This document shows positions 26,777 to 35,320 of a stretch of 64,000 nucleotides of DNA, in pieces (position 1 is the first letter of the stretch; each line of letters begins with the position of its first letter). The notes under the pieces were generated by a model that was not told the origin of the DNA, did no database searches, and saw only the letters and a list, made by a program, of their open reading frames with translations. The stretch is from Armatimonadota bacterium (GTDB taxonomy: Bacteria; Armatimonadota; Zipacnadia; JAUWAU01). The stretch spans positions 124,001 to 188,000 of the forward strand of contig JAUWAU010000010.1 in assembly GCA_030601885.1 (NCBI GenBank). The letters are read 5' to 3'. Made by a program: the position numbers and the translations under genes.

Positions 26777-29700
26777 CACCCCCTTCGTCCGCCCTCGGCT
26801 ATGTGGGTGCAGTAGTCTTCCTGGGCATCTGCTCGGCCGTGGCTGGGCAGCCCGACAACCTGATCCCCAATCCGGGCTTCGAAACGCTCCAAGAAGGCAA
26901 GCCTTTGCATTGGCGGTTTGACCACGAAGGGAAAGACGACTCCGGGATCAGCGAGGAGGGGCGCTCGGGGAAGTATTGCGTGTGGGCTCAGCTTAAGGAG
27001 AACAGCTCTGCATCGTGGTGGTCCGACGAGTTCTCTGTCCAGCCTGACACCACCTACGACGTGGAGGTCCGGGCCAAGGTGGACCGGCCAGCTAGCAGTG
27101 GGTCCGTCTATCTGGGCGTCGCCTTCGACACGCACAATGCGCCGTACCGCAGTGTCGTCCTCACTCCGGGAAAGTGGCAGGTGCTCACCGACACCGTCCG
27201 CTCCTGGCCCAAGAGCCAGACCGCTCGCATCCGACTCCTCATCGGCCACAGTTGGGAAGGCAAGGTCTGGTTCGATGATGTTTCGTTCCGCCAGAGCAAG
27301 ATCGATTGGATGGACCGATTTCCGCAGACCGACCTGAGCAAACTCCGGCTCGGTCCACAGCATCCCGGCGCCTTCTTCAACCCGACCGAGATCGAGGAGC
27401 TGCGAGCGGCCATCGAGACCCAGCCCTGGGCCAAGCGCTGTTACCACGAGTCTCTGAAAGACGCCGCCGATGGCTACGTCGCCGAGTCTCCCTTCCGGCT
27501 GCCCGAGGAACCGAACCTGCGCACCGACTCCGGGCGCTGCAAGATCATCGGTCTGGTCTACCAGCTCTCCCAGGACCGCAAGTACGCCCAGGGCGTCAGG
27601 GAGCGCCTCCTCGCCTATGCCGAGCGGTTCCCCGAAGGGAATCTGTGCCGTGGAGACTACAGCTACGTCACCGGCTACGCCCTGCACGACACGGCCATCA
27701 CATACGACCTCATCTATGACAGCGGCGTTCTCGGCGCTGCCGATCACGAGAAGATCGAGGCAATGCTGCGGGAGGGCTTTGCCGGCATGAGCCGGTACCG
27801 AAGTGTAATGGAGGTCAACAACCGAGGCGCGGTGTGCCTGGGTGCGATGGCGGCTATCGCTTTCTGCCTGCAGGATCGCGAGCTGGTCGAGTGGACTATC
27901 AACGGGCCCTACGGCTTCAATTATCACATGCACAAGGGTGTCGGCGACGATGGCCTCTGGATCGAGGGTATCAGTTACACGTACATGGCGCTGGGCGGGA
28001 CCGGGGGCAGTGGCTATTTGTCGGTGGCTGAGTCCGCCCATCATGCCGGGATTGACCTCTACTCGCATCCCCGGTTCAAGCGGCTCCTGAATGCGCCGCT
28101 GGAATACGCCTTCCCCGATTCTGGCCTGCCGGCCAATGGCCATTGCTCCTACGACGCCTCCTTGCTCGGTCAGCAGGAAGCGCGCCGCTACTTCAAGCCC
28201 TGGGTCCGCCTGCGCGACCCCCGCTATGCCTGGGTCATCTCCGAGGGGCTCAAGATCGAGAGCTGGCTTCCGCTCGGCGATCACTCGAGCGATCTGTTTC
28301 TGCTCCCGGGAGATCTGAAGGCCGATTTCTCCGGCGGCCAGGCGCCCACGCTGACGACCACCCTCTTCCCCCAGATCGGTCATGCCATGCTCCGCTCCGG
28401 CGAAGGCGAGAATGAGATCTGTGTGCTGCTGGATTATGGTCCCTTCGGCAGCCACGGCAACCCGGACAAGCTGAGCCTCACGCTCTATGCCCACGACAAC
28501 TTGCTCTCCCCGGACGGCATCACCGGCTACTGGTGGCCGACCACCTTCCTGTACGAATGCGCCACCATCGGACACAACACGGTGGTGGTGGATGAGAGGA
28601 CCCAGTTCCCCACCCCGGATAAGCAGCTCAACACATGGATGCCCGCTCGCCGGATCAAGATAGTCGATGCCGAGGACAGCGAGGCGAACCTCGGGGTCAA
28701 GATGAGGCGGAGCCTGGCCCTGGCTGAGGGGTACTTGCTCGATCTCTTCGCGGTGCAGAGCGATGAGGAGCACCGATACGACTGGGCCTATCACAACTTC
28801 GGCCAACTCAAGCCGCCTGCCAAACTGGCGCCGAAGGCGGGCACCTTGGGGATTCGCCATGGCTATCAATACATCACCGACGTCCGCCGCGGCGAGGCCG
28901 AGGATACGTGGAGCGCGGAGTGGGACCTGAACGAGATGAACCTGATCTGGAACTCATCGTTCGAGTTGCAGAATGGCCCGGCGTGGCAAATAACCGGTTG
29001 GCGAATCCCTTCGAGCGGATGGCGGCCATACGTTACCGTTGACCCCGGCGTGCATCGCACCGGCCGGCAAAGCCTTCGCGTCGAATTGCCCACGGACAAC
29101 AAGGATTCTGTCTATCTGCTTGCCACCGACAAACGCAACCGATTCCGGGCAGGCAAGAAGTACCTGCTCGAGGGATACGTCAGAGTTAGCGATGCGCGCG
29201 CGGCCGAAGGCGATGTTGGACTGTGGATCGGTGACGACTTGATCTGCAGGCTCTCAGCCGCAGAGGCCGCCGCCGCCACGGCGCGCTGGGTCAAGATCAG
29301 CGGATTGTATGAACCGCGCGCAACCAATCGAGACCTGGTCAGGATTGGCCTGGACAATGTCTCCGGATGCATCGTCTGGTTCGACGACATCTCCCTGCGG
29401 ATCAGGGAGGACCGAGCCAACGCTCTAAGGCTGACGATGCTCGGCTGCCCGGGGACCGAGGTGATCGCCGCCGACGGCGAAGGGCTTCGGCCTTTTCACC
29501 AGCCTCTGATCATCGCGCGCCGGAAGGCGAAGGCGACCGTGTTTGCCAGTGTATTGGAGCCCTACTACGGGGAGCCACCCATCCGAGCCATGCGATTCTT
29601 GACTCCCAAGGGCCAGGACGGCCAGACAGGCGTCGAGGTGATTACCGATCGCTCCATCGATCGCTTCGCGGTCTCTTACACGGCTGGGCGCAAGTCCTTC

Positions 29701-30054
29701 TCGGACCTCGCCCTGGAGGGTATGATCGGAGCTGTTTCCGTGGATCGCAGAACCCGCGCGCTGCGGTACCTGTGCCTGGGCGAGGGAACATACATCGAGG
29801 GCGGCCATTGGCGGCTAGAAACGACTGACCCCTCCACCGTCTATCTTGAGCAACGCGATGGCGCTTACATCCTCCAGACCTGGGACACACATCCAGGCGA
29901 GATTACCATCAGAGGGCCTGGGCTGATGCGCGATCTCAAGGTGCGCGAACTGAACCCGGAGGGCCGACCGGCCCGAGAGATCAAGGCGAACGTGACCGCT
30001 GAGGGAGTGAGTTTCGAGGTCGGGCAAAACAGGGCCTATCGGCTGGCAGAATAG
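26773..30054 (+). CDS. Heparinase II/III-like polysaccharide lyase with two CBM modules
   Basis: 1,093 residues from the ATG that overlaps the previous stop by 4 nt. Signal peptide, then a CenC-type module (about 28-180, NLIPNPGFETLQEG), an alpha-toroid (about 200-540) with NNRGAV (about 349), a HDTAITYD helix (304) and WIEGISYTYM (395), and the beta-sandwich lyase domain with IGHNTVVVDE (about 598). These fit the Asn/His and Tyr/His elimination machinery of PL12/15/17/21-like enzymes that cleave uronic-acid glycans. A second CBM (about 720-885, WNSSFELQNG) is inserted in the C-terminal half, and the lyase-type beta region resumes after it. Substrate is likely alginate-, ulvan- or glycosaminoglycan-like. 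Confidence 0.82.
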   Translation: MTPPSSALGYVGAVVFLGICSAVAGQPDNLIPNPGFETLQEGKPLHWRFDHEGKDDSGISEEGRSGKYCVWAQLKENSSASWWSDEFSVQPDTTYDVEVRAKVDRPASSGSVYLGVAFDTHNAPYRSVVLTPGKWQVLTDTVRSWPKSQTARIRLLIGHSWEGKVWFDDVSFRQSKIDWMDRFPQTDLSKLRLGPQHPGAFFNPTEIEELRAAIETQPWAKRCYHESLKDAADGYVAESPFRLPEEPNLRTDSGRCKIIGLVYQLSQDRKYAQGVRERLLAYAERFPEGNLCRGDYSYVTGYALHDTAITYDLIYDSGVLGAADHEKIEAMLREGFAGMSRYRSVMEVNNRGAVCLGAMAAIAFCLQDRELVEWTINGPYGFNYHMHKGVGDDGLWIEGISYTYMALGGTGGSGYLSVAESAHHAGIDLYSHPRFKRLLNAPLEYAFPDSGLPANGHCSYDASLLGQQEARRYFKPWVRLRDPRYAWVISEGLKIESWLPLGDHSSDLFLLPGDLKADFSGGQAPTLTTTLFPQIGHAMLRSGEGENEICVLLDYGPFGSHGNPDKLSLTLYAHDNLLSPDGITGYWWPTTFLYECATIGHNTVVVDERTQFPTPDKQLNTWMPARRIKIVDAEDSEANLGVKMRRSLALAEGYLLDLFAVQSDEEHRYDWAYHNFGQLKPPAKLAPKAGTLGIRHGYQYITDVRRGEAEDTWSAEWDLNEMNLIWNSSFELQNGPAWQITGWRIPSSGWRPYVTVDPGVHRTGRQSLRVELPTDNKDSVYLLATDKRNRFRAGKKYLLEGYVRVSDARAAEGDVGLWIGDDLICRLSAAEAAAATARWVKISGLYEPRATNRDLVRIGLDNVSGCIVWFDDISLRIREDRANALRLTMLGCPGTEVIAADGEGLRPFHQPLIIARRKAKATVFASVLEPYYGEPPIRAMRFLTPKGQDGQTGVEVITDRSIDRFAVSYTAGRKSFSDLALEGMIGAVSVDRRTRALRYLCLGEGTYIEGGHWRLETTDPSTVYLEQRDGAYILQTWDTHPGEITIRGPGLMRDLKVRELNPEGRPAREIKANVTAEGVSFEVGQNRAYRLAE

Positions 30055-30156
30055 AGAGACCACGCCGACGCAAGCCGGCGCCCAGCAGGTGTTCGCTCGT
30101 TCAACAGGGCGCGCGCCGGAGATCCTTGGGACACAGCGCTTACGGAGGGCAGAGAA

Positions 30157-31029
30157 ATGCACGCGCCACCTTTCGGGGCCGTAACGCACGCCGTCGGGCA
30201 CGATCTATCATTTGAAGCAACCCTTGAGCTTATCAAGCGTATCGGCTTCAGCTCGATCTTGCTGTTGACGCAGCGCGACGGCGCGCCGGTCAAGACCGAC
30301 GGGACGTGCGAAAGCGCGTTTCCGGATGTCCTGAGCTCGGATCCAGCAAATGTGCTGAAAGCTGTCCGCAACGCCGGCCTCGAGATAGCGGCAGTGCACT
30401 TTGCCGGTGAGATCGATCTCAGCAGTGACGAGGCTGCCGACAGATTCGCCGAGGCGCTGGAACAATACGCCCGGCGGACGATCGAGTTGGAGTGTCACTG
30501 TCTCACCCACGCCGTCCCCTCTTGCGGCGAGCCACGACGCCCTACCGAGAGCAAAGCCGACGAGATCGCCCGCCTTGCGGGTTGCATGAACACGATCGCG
30601 GATCGCTTCGCCGAGCATGAGTTGAAGGTCGCCGTCGATATTCATCACACGAGCTGGGTGGAGGGGCTGAGCGACTGTCGGCTTCTGCTGGACTCCATGC
30701 CCAACAGGAACGCCGGGATTCTGCTGAACATCGGCCACCTGACTACGGCCGAATCATACGGCTGGCTTCTCATCGACGAATACCCTGACCGCATCCCCGT
30801 CGTCGGATGGAAGGATCACAGCCTCGCGAAGGATCGTCCACGGGCCATGTGGTCGGTGGAGTTGGGAAAGGGCGACAGTCCGTTCGCGCTTTACATCGAC
30901 AGGTTCAAGCGCCATGCCGCCGAGCGCGTGCATTTGATCAATTGCGAGCACGTGCCCGACGAGGAACGGGTCGATGCTCTGTCGCGAAGTCTGCAGTATC
31001 TGCGCGCCCTATGGGAATCTGTCGGATAG
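30157..31029 (+). CDS. Sugar phosphate isomerase/epimerase-like TIM barrel
   Basis: 290 residues, cytosolic, with GGAGGG 8 nt before the ATG. The xylose-isomerase-like fold is recognisable: LELIKRIGFSSILL at the first strand, AGLEIAAVHFAGEIDL at strand 3, LKVAVDIHHTSWVE at strand 5, AGILLNIGHLTTAE at strand 6 and IPVVGWKDHSLA at strand 7, where acidic or histidine residues commonly bind the divalent metal. It follows the lyase after 102 bp, so it could process the unsaturated uronate or monosaccharide released there. The exact reaction is not determined by sequence. Confidence 0.75.
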   Translation: MHAPPFGAVTHAVGHDLSFEATLELIKRIGFSSILLLTQRDGAPVKTDGTCESAFPDVLSSDPANVLKAVRNAGLEIAAVHFAGEIDLSSDEAADRFAEALEQYARRTIELECHCLTHAVPSCGEPRRPTESKADEIARLAGCMNTIADRFAEHELKVAVDIHHTSWVEGLSDCRLLLDSMPNRNAGILLNIGHLTTAESYGWLLIDEYPDRIPVVGWKDHSLAKDRPRAMWSVELGKGDSPFALYIDRFKRHAAERVHLINCEHVPDEERVDALSRSLQYLRALWESVG

Positions 31030-31031
31030 GC

Positions 31032-31163
31032 TTACGCGCTGCCCACGGCCACCATCCCAGGCAGCAGGCTGAAGGCCACCGTCACCCCGTTGGCATATTC
31101 CAGGATGGCGCTCTGATGGTCAACGAGGTCAGAGCCGGAGTGGTACACGCACAGGCGCGGCAT
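31032..31163 (-). pseudogene. C-terminal remnant of a Gfo/Idh/MocA oxidoreductase
   Basis: A 43-codon - strand frame between 31163 and 31032 reads HSGSDLVDHQSAILEYANGV then TVAFSLLPG, the conserved beta-sheet segment of the C-terminal domain of Gfo/Idh/MocA dehydrogenases (usually DHQVVxLEFENGxTATF). No N-terminal NAD domain is present upstream; the preceding sequence is in other frames and contains a palindromic repeat. It is too short to fold alone. I read it as debris of a sugar dehydrogenase gene at the junction between two catabolic blocks. An intact relative is at 51936-53141. Confidence 0.7.
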
Positions 31164-31202
31164 CTACCTCGAAGATTTCGCCCGTCGGCCCACCCGTTGT
31201 AG

Positions 31203-31221
31203 CCGGAGCAGCTTGCTCCGG
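31203..31221. repeat. Intergenic hairpin, GTAGCCGGAGC family, copy 2
   Basis: CCGGAGCA (31203-31210) pairs perfectly with TGCTCCGG (31214-31221) around GCT, preceded by TTGTAG. It matches the core of the element at 1268-1300. It lies in the 397-bp gap 31030-31426, which otherwise holds only the Gfo/Idh remnant. Confidence 0.7.
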
Positions 31222-31426
31222 CGAGCGTCGTGCCGGTGCGCCTACTCCAGAGCCAACGCCGAGCCTGCTGCGTGGGAGCGGATGCCCGTCACAACCATGC
31301 TTCGCGGGCGAATGCGCCACTGTGGCCGCACCGATCGCCAGAGCGCCTGCGGAGGAATCGACGCCCCATCGAGGCAATGGTACTTGGGCGGGGATCCGCA
31401 TACCAGAACCGAGGAGGATCACTACC

Positions 31427-32167
31427 ATGCGCGCTCTGTCGCTCGCGTTGACTCTCGCCGTCGCATGGGGAAGCGGCCGCGAGACATCGGCGGACGCAGC
31501 CGAGCCGGACATCCCCGCCGGCTATCGCCTGCTGTACTCACAGGACTTCGAGAAGGAGGCCGCCGTTGCGGATTTTGAGTTCACCGACCCAGCCAAATGG
31601 CGCCTCGCGGAGAAGAACGGCAGTCACGTCCTCGAGTTCGTCGGCACGGGGAAATATAAGCCAAAGGTCCGCTCGCCGAACATCATCGCCTTACTCTCGG
31701 ACCAGGTCTTCGGCGACTTCGTCCTTGAAGCGGAACTGCTGCAGACCGGCCGCGAGTACGGTCACCGCGACATGTGCCTGTTCTTCGGCTTCACGGATCC
31801 GTCGAAGTTCTACTACGGCCACATCGCCAGCAAGGCGGACGATCACGCCCACAACATCTTCATCGTCAACGACGCCCCGCGCACCAAGATCGCCACGAAG
31901 ACCACCGAGGGCATCAAGTGGGGCGACGACCAGTGGCACAAGGTCCGCCTCGTGCGCAAGATCGCCGACGGCACGGTCGAGGTGTTCTTCGACGACATGA
32001 CGCAGCCGCTCATGGTCGCCGAGGACAGGACCTTTGGCCTGGGCTACATTGGCTTCGGCTCCTTCGACGATGCGGGCATGATAGACAACATCAGGATCTG
32101 GGGACCGGAGGTCAGCACCAAGCAGTCCGGCTTCTTCGAGAAGAAGGAGCCGCCCGCGGGCGAATAG
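31427..32167 (+). CDS. Secreted LamG/DUF1080-like (3-keto-disaccharide hydrolase family) protein
   Basis: 246 residues from the ATG at 31427 (GAGGAGG about 9 nt upstream). The signal peptide ends near ADAAEPD. The remainder is one concanavalin-like jelly roll of the DUF1080 type: YSQDFEKEAAVADFEF, FGDFVLEAELLQTGREYGHR, a DQWHKVRLVRK strand and GYIGFGSFDDAGMIDNIRIW at the end. Family members include 3-keto-glycoside hydrolases, but many are only glycan-binding. It is followed after 42 bp by a sulfatase and starts the tightly packed run to 40940, so a role in binding or trimming a sulfated glycan is likely. Confidence 0.78.
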   Translation: MRALSLALTLAVAWGSGRETSADAAEPDIPAGYRLLYSQDFEKEAAVADFEFTDPAKWRLAEKNGSHVLEFVGTGKYKPKVRSPNIIALLSDQVFGDFVLEAELLQTGREYGHRDMCLFFGFTDPSKFYYGHIASKADDHAHNIFIVNDAPRTKIATKTTEGIKWGDDQWHKVRLVRKIADGTVEVFFDDMTQPLMVAEDRTFGLGYIGFGSFDDAGMIDNIRIWGPEVSTKQSGFFEKKEPPAGE

Positions 32168-32209
32168 CACTGCCGGCCCATTCCGAGTGGTTTGAACCGG
32201 AGGACCGAC

Positions 32210-33688
32210 ATGCGAAGATCAAACCGGCGCGATTTCCTCAAATCCATGGGGCTTGGCGCGACGATATCGGCCACCCATGGCTTCGGAATGACATCGTCCG
32301 CCAGAGGAGCTGAAGGCAGGATGAGACCCAATATCCTGTTGATCATGGTTGACGACCTCGGCAAGGAGTGGATCAGTTGCTACGGTGCTGACGACATCGA
32401 AACGCCAAACATTGACGCCCTCGCCGCCGGCGGTATGCGGTTCGAGAACGCCTACTCCATGCCCCAGTGTACGCCTACTCGGGCCACGCTGCTCACCGGG
32501 CAATACCCCTGGCGGACGGGCTGGGTGAACCACTGGGACGTGCCGCGCTGGGGCGTCGGGTACTTCGACTGGAAGCTGCGACAGAACATCACGTTCGCCC
32601 GTCTCGTGAAGAAGGCGGGCTATGCTACAGCCGTCGTCGGCAAGTGGCAAATCAACGACTTCCGCGTGGCGCCCGACGCGCTGCAGAAGCACGGCTTCGA
32701 TGACTGGTGCATGTGGACCGGCGGCGAAGGCGGCAACCCGCCCAGTGGCAAGCGCTACTGGGATCCCTACATCCACACGTCCGACGGAAGCAGGACCTAC
32801 GAGGGCAAGTTCGGCCCCGATCTGTACACCGACCACCTGATCCGCTTCATGGGGGAGCACCGGGATCAGCCCATGATGCTCTACTACCCGATGGCCCTCA
32901 CGCACGGCCCTCTCGTGCACACGCCCGCGGAGCCGGACGTGACGGAGCCGCTGGACAAGCACAAGGCAATGGTGCGCTACACCGACCATCTCGTCGGCCG
33001 AATCGTCGGCGCACTCGACGAGTTGAGGATCAGAGACCGGACCATCGTCATCTTCACGACGGACAATGGGTCTGGGGGAAGGATCACGGGGCACATTGGC
33101 GGGCGAGCGATCCCCGGCGGCAAAGCCAAGAAGACCGAAAACGGTGTGTGCGCTCCGTTCGTCGTCAACTGCCCGGGGCTCACCCCGAAGGGAGTGGTGA
33201 CGGATGCCCTGACCGACTTCACCGACTTCCTCCCCACCTTCTGCGAGCTGGCCGGCGCCGAAGTGCCGGGCGACCTCGAGATCGATGGCGTCTCCATCGC
33301 GCCGCTCCTGCTTGGCAATGCGAAGGATTCGCCGCGCGACTGGATCCTGGGCATGGGACATGGCGCCGCACTCCTCGATGAAAAGGGCGTCCGCGGGAAG
33401 GCCGATTACACTGCTCGCGTCATCCGCGACAAGCGGTTCAAGGTCTGGGTGAACGAGCAGAGGCAGATCGACCAACTCTACGATCTCGAGGCGGATCCGT
33501 TCGAGGAGAGCAACCTGATCGACAGTACGAAGCCCGAGTATCTGGCCGCGCTGAAGAAGTTCCAGGCCGTCGTTGACTCCATGCCCGAGAAGGATGCCCG
33601 ACCCCACTACGAACCGCGAGCGCCGAACCCGTGGGACCAGAAACCCGGCGAGACGAAGGCCGACAGGAAAGCCGCGAAGGTCAACTAG
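32210..33688 (+). CDS. Tat-exported sulfatase (Cys87-type)
   Basis: 492 residues from the ATG at 32210 (GGAGG 6 nt upstream; an in-frame TTG at 32192 is rejected). A Tat signal (RRSNRRDFLK) is followed by the alkaline-phosphatase-superfamily sulfatase fold. The metal-site strand is NILLIMVDDLGKEW, the formylglycine motif C-T-P-T-R begins at Cys87 and continues ATLLTGQ, and FTTDNGSGG carries the later metal Asp/Asn. It needs a formylglycine-generating enzyme, which is not encoded in the window. Typical members remove sulfate esters from glycans in the periplasm. The unusual C-terminal tail (PWDQKPGETKADRKAAK) is charged. It sits between a DUF1080 protein and GH16. Confidence 0.93.
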   Translation: MRRSNRRDFLKSMGLGATISATHGFGMTSSARGAEGRMRPNILLIMVDDLGKEWISCYGADDIETPNIDALAAGGMRFENAYSMPQCTPTRATLLTGQYPWRTGWVNHWDVPRWGVGYFDWKLRQNITFARLVKKAGYATAVVGKWQINDFRVAPDALQKHGFDDWCMWTGGEGGNPPSGKRYWDPYIHTSDGSRTYEGKFGPDLYTDHLIRFMGEHRDQPMMLYYPMALTHGPLVHTPAEPDVTEPLDKHKAMVRYTDHLVGRIVGALDELRIRDRTIVIFTTDNGSGGRITGHIGGRAIPGGKAKKTENGVCAPFVVNCPGLTPKGVVTDALTDFTDFLPTFCELAGAEVPGDLEIDGVSIAPLLLGNAKDSPRDWILGMGHGAALLDEKGVRGKADYTARVIRDKRFKVWVNEQRQIDQLYDLEADPFEESNLIDSTKPEYLAALKKFQAVVDSMPEKDARPHYEPRAPNPWDQKPGETKADRKAAKVN

Positions 33689-33778
33689 CCGATCTGGTAC
33701 AAAAGCCCGATCGCCGGCAGATGAGTCGGTCCGGACGAGGATATGCCGACCGCCAACTAAGACGGAGCCTTGCACGCA

Positions 33779-35290
33779 ATGATCCGAGTCATGCTCATCA
33801 CCCACGCACTGGCTGCACTGGGATACTCTCAGCAGACGCAGGGCCCTCCTTCGACAGACGGTCTGCAGTTGTGGCTCGACGCCAGCGATGTGCAGACAGT
33901 GGTAGCGGGCAAGGACGGAGCTGTTGAGGAATGGCTGGATAAGTCCGGCAACGGGCATCACGCCACTCAGGACGAGGCCGCAAGGCGCCCCCGTCTCGTC
34001 CCCAATGCCATGAACGAAATGCCCGTCGTGCGCTTCGGCGGCAGGGCGCATCTCAACCTCGAGGAGATCCGCGGGAAGGAGGGCGTGGCGACCGCTTTCG
34101 TCGTCTCGCAGCGATCGGAGGAGCAGGCGACTGGCGGCAGATGGCAGCGGCTTGTCTCATCGTTTCCGCCCGGCTGCGAGAACGATCTCAAGCCGCCGGC
34201 GTTCTGCTTCGTCGCCAACAAGGGTCGCTCGGGCGATGCGTACGGCGCCGTGGTGGACGACAGTACCTACGTGAACGTGCGCATCGGCCCGCTCACCATC
34301 GGCAAGGCCGGCCATGCGAATGCCCAGTTCTTCCAGGGAGATATCGCCGAGCTGCTCGTCTATGATCGGGGCTTCCTCACCGAGGACGCCTACCAGAGCG
34401 TGCTCGTCTACCTCTCGGAGAAATGGGGCGCGCGGATCAGCCGAACCAACACCGGCTGGACTCGGGTGGGCGGTCTGGGCGAAACGCCGCAGCGCGTCAC
34501 CGATGACCTCCCCCTCTCCGATCAGCAGAACCAAGGCGACTGGATCAAGTACGGGCCGCTCAGCGACGAGTTCCATGGGCCTGAGCTCGACGAGACGAAG
34601 TGGTGGGACTACAACCCCACGTGGAAGGGACGACCCCCCAGTCCTTTTCTTCCGAGGAACGTGACGACAGAGAACGGCGAACTGACGCTCACCATGAGGA
34701 AGGAGCCGGTGCCGGAGGAGTTCGCCAAGATCGAGGGACCGGACGGCGAACCGCTTTTCCACTCCTACACCTCCGCTTCGGTCAAGAGCAAGACGACGGT
34801 CCGGTACGGCTACTTCGAAGTCGAGGCCCGGCCCATGCACTCGGCCGGCTCAAGCTCCTTCTGGTTCAGCGGCAGGTATGTCGATGACGAGGGCATGCAC
34901 CGAACCGAGATCGACGTCTTCGAAATCGGGGGCGCGGCTCTCGGCTTCGAGCGCAAATGCAACATGAACCTCCACGTCTTTGAGACGCCAAAGGAAAAGC
35001 GACACTGGAGCGTCGGCGGCAAGTGGCTCAGTCCCTGGGACCTGGCCGATGACTACCACGTCTATGGGCTGGAATGGGGCGAGGAGTCGATCAAGTACTA
35101 CGTCGATGGCGTCCTCGTGCGGAGCGTGAAGAACACCGACTGGCACTACCCCCTGCACATGCTCTTCGACAGCGAGACTATGCCGAACTGGCTCGGCATG
35201 CCGCGGGATGAGGACTTGCCGTCCACGTACCGGATTCGGTATGTGAGGGCGTGGAAAGAGCAAAGCGAAGTCCAGGAGCGAGACGGCTGA
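33779..35290 (+). CDS. Secreted GH16 family glycoside hydrolase with N-terminal LamG module
   Basis: 503 residues from the ATG at 33779 (GGAG 11 nt upstream; TTG at 33770 is an alternative). Residues about 25-215 form a LamG-like sandwich (LQLWLDASDVQTVV, GKSGNGHHAT-like segment, IAELLVYDRGFLTEDAYQ). The catalytic jelly roll spans about 255-495, with the GH16 signature E-I-D-V-F-E at residues about 376-381, where the outer glutamates act as nucleophile and acid/base. The surroundings (RTEIDVFEIGG, HVYGLEWGEESIKYYVDGV) fit the agarase, porphyranase and carrageenase side of GH16. With three neighbouring sulfatases the likely substrate is a sulfated galactan, but this is inference. Confidence 0.9.
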   Translation: MIRVMLITHALAALGYSQQTQGPPSTDGLQLWLDASDVQTVVAGKDGAVEEWLDKSGNGHHATQDEAARRPRLVPNAMNEMPVVRFGGRAHLNLEEIRGKEGVATAFVVSQRSEEQATGGRWQRLVSSFPPGCENDLKPPAFCFVANKGRSGDAYGAVVDDSTYVNVRIGPLTIGKAGHANAQFFQGDIAELLVYDRGFLTEDAYQSVLVYLSEKWGARISRTNTGWTRVGGLGETPQRVTDDLPLSDQQNQGDWIKYGPLSDEFHGPELDETKWWDYNPTWKGRPPSPFLPRNVTTENGELTLTMRKEPVPEEFAKIEGPDGEPLFHSYTSASVKSKTTVRYGYFEVEARPMHSAGSSSFWFSGRYVDDEGMHRTEIDVFEIGGAALGFERKCNMNLHVFETPKEKRHWSVGGKWLSPWDLADDYHVYGLEWGEESIKYYVDGVLVRSVKNTDWHYPLHMLFDSETMPNWLGMPRDEDLPSTYRIRYVRAWKEQSEVQERDG

Positions 35291-35320
35291 TCTACGGATG
35301 ATCTCATGAGGAGACAGACG

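Noticed and set aside
26599-28869. 756-codon - strand ORF opposite the lyase
   Set aside because: The + frame carries the lyase motifs and coupled start. The - frame has no start context and antisense-type composition.
32219-34051. 610-codon - strand ORF opposite a sulfatase and the GH16 start
   Set aside because: The + frames have CTPTR and LamG motifs; the antisense frame spans the gap between two genes and shows none.
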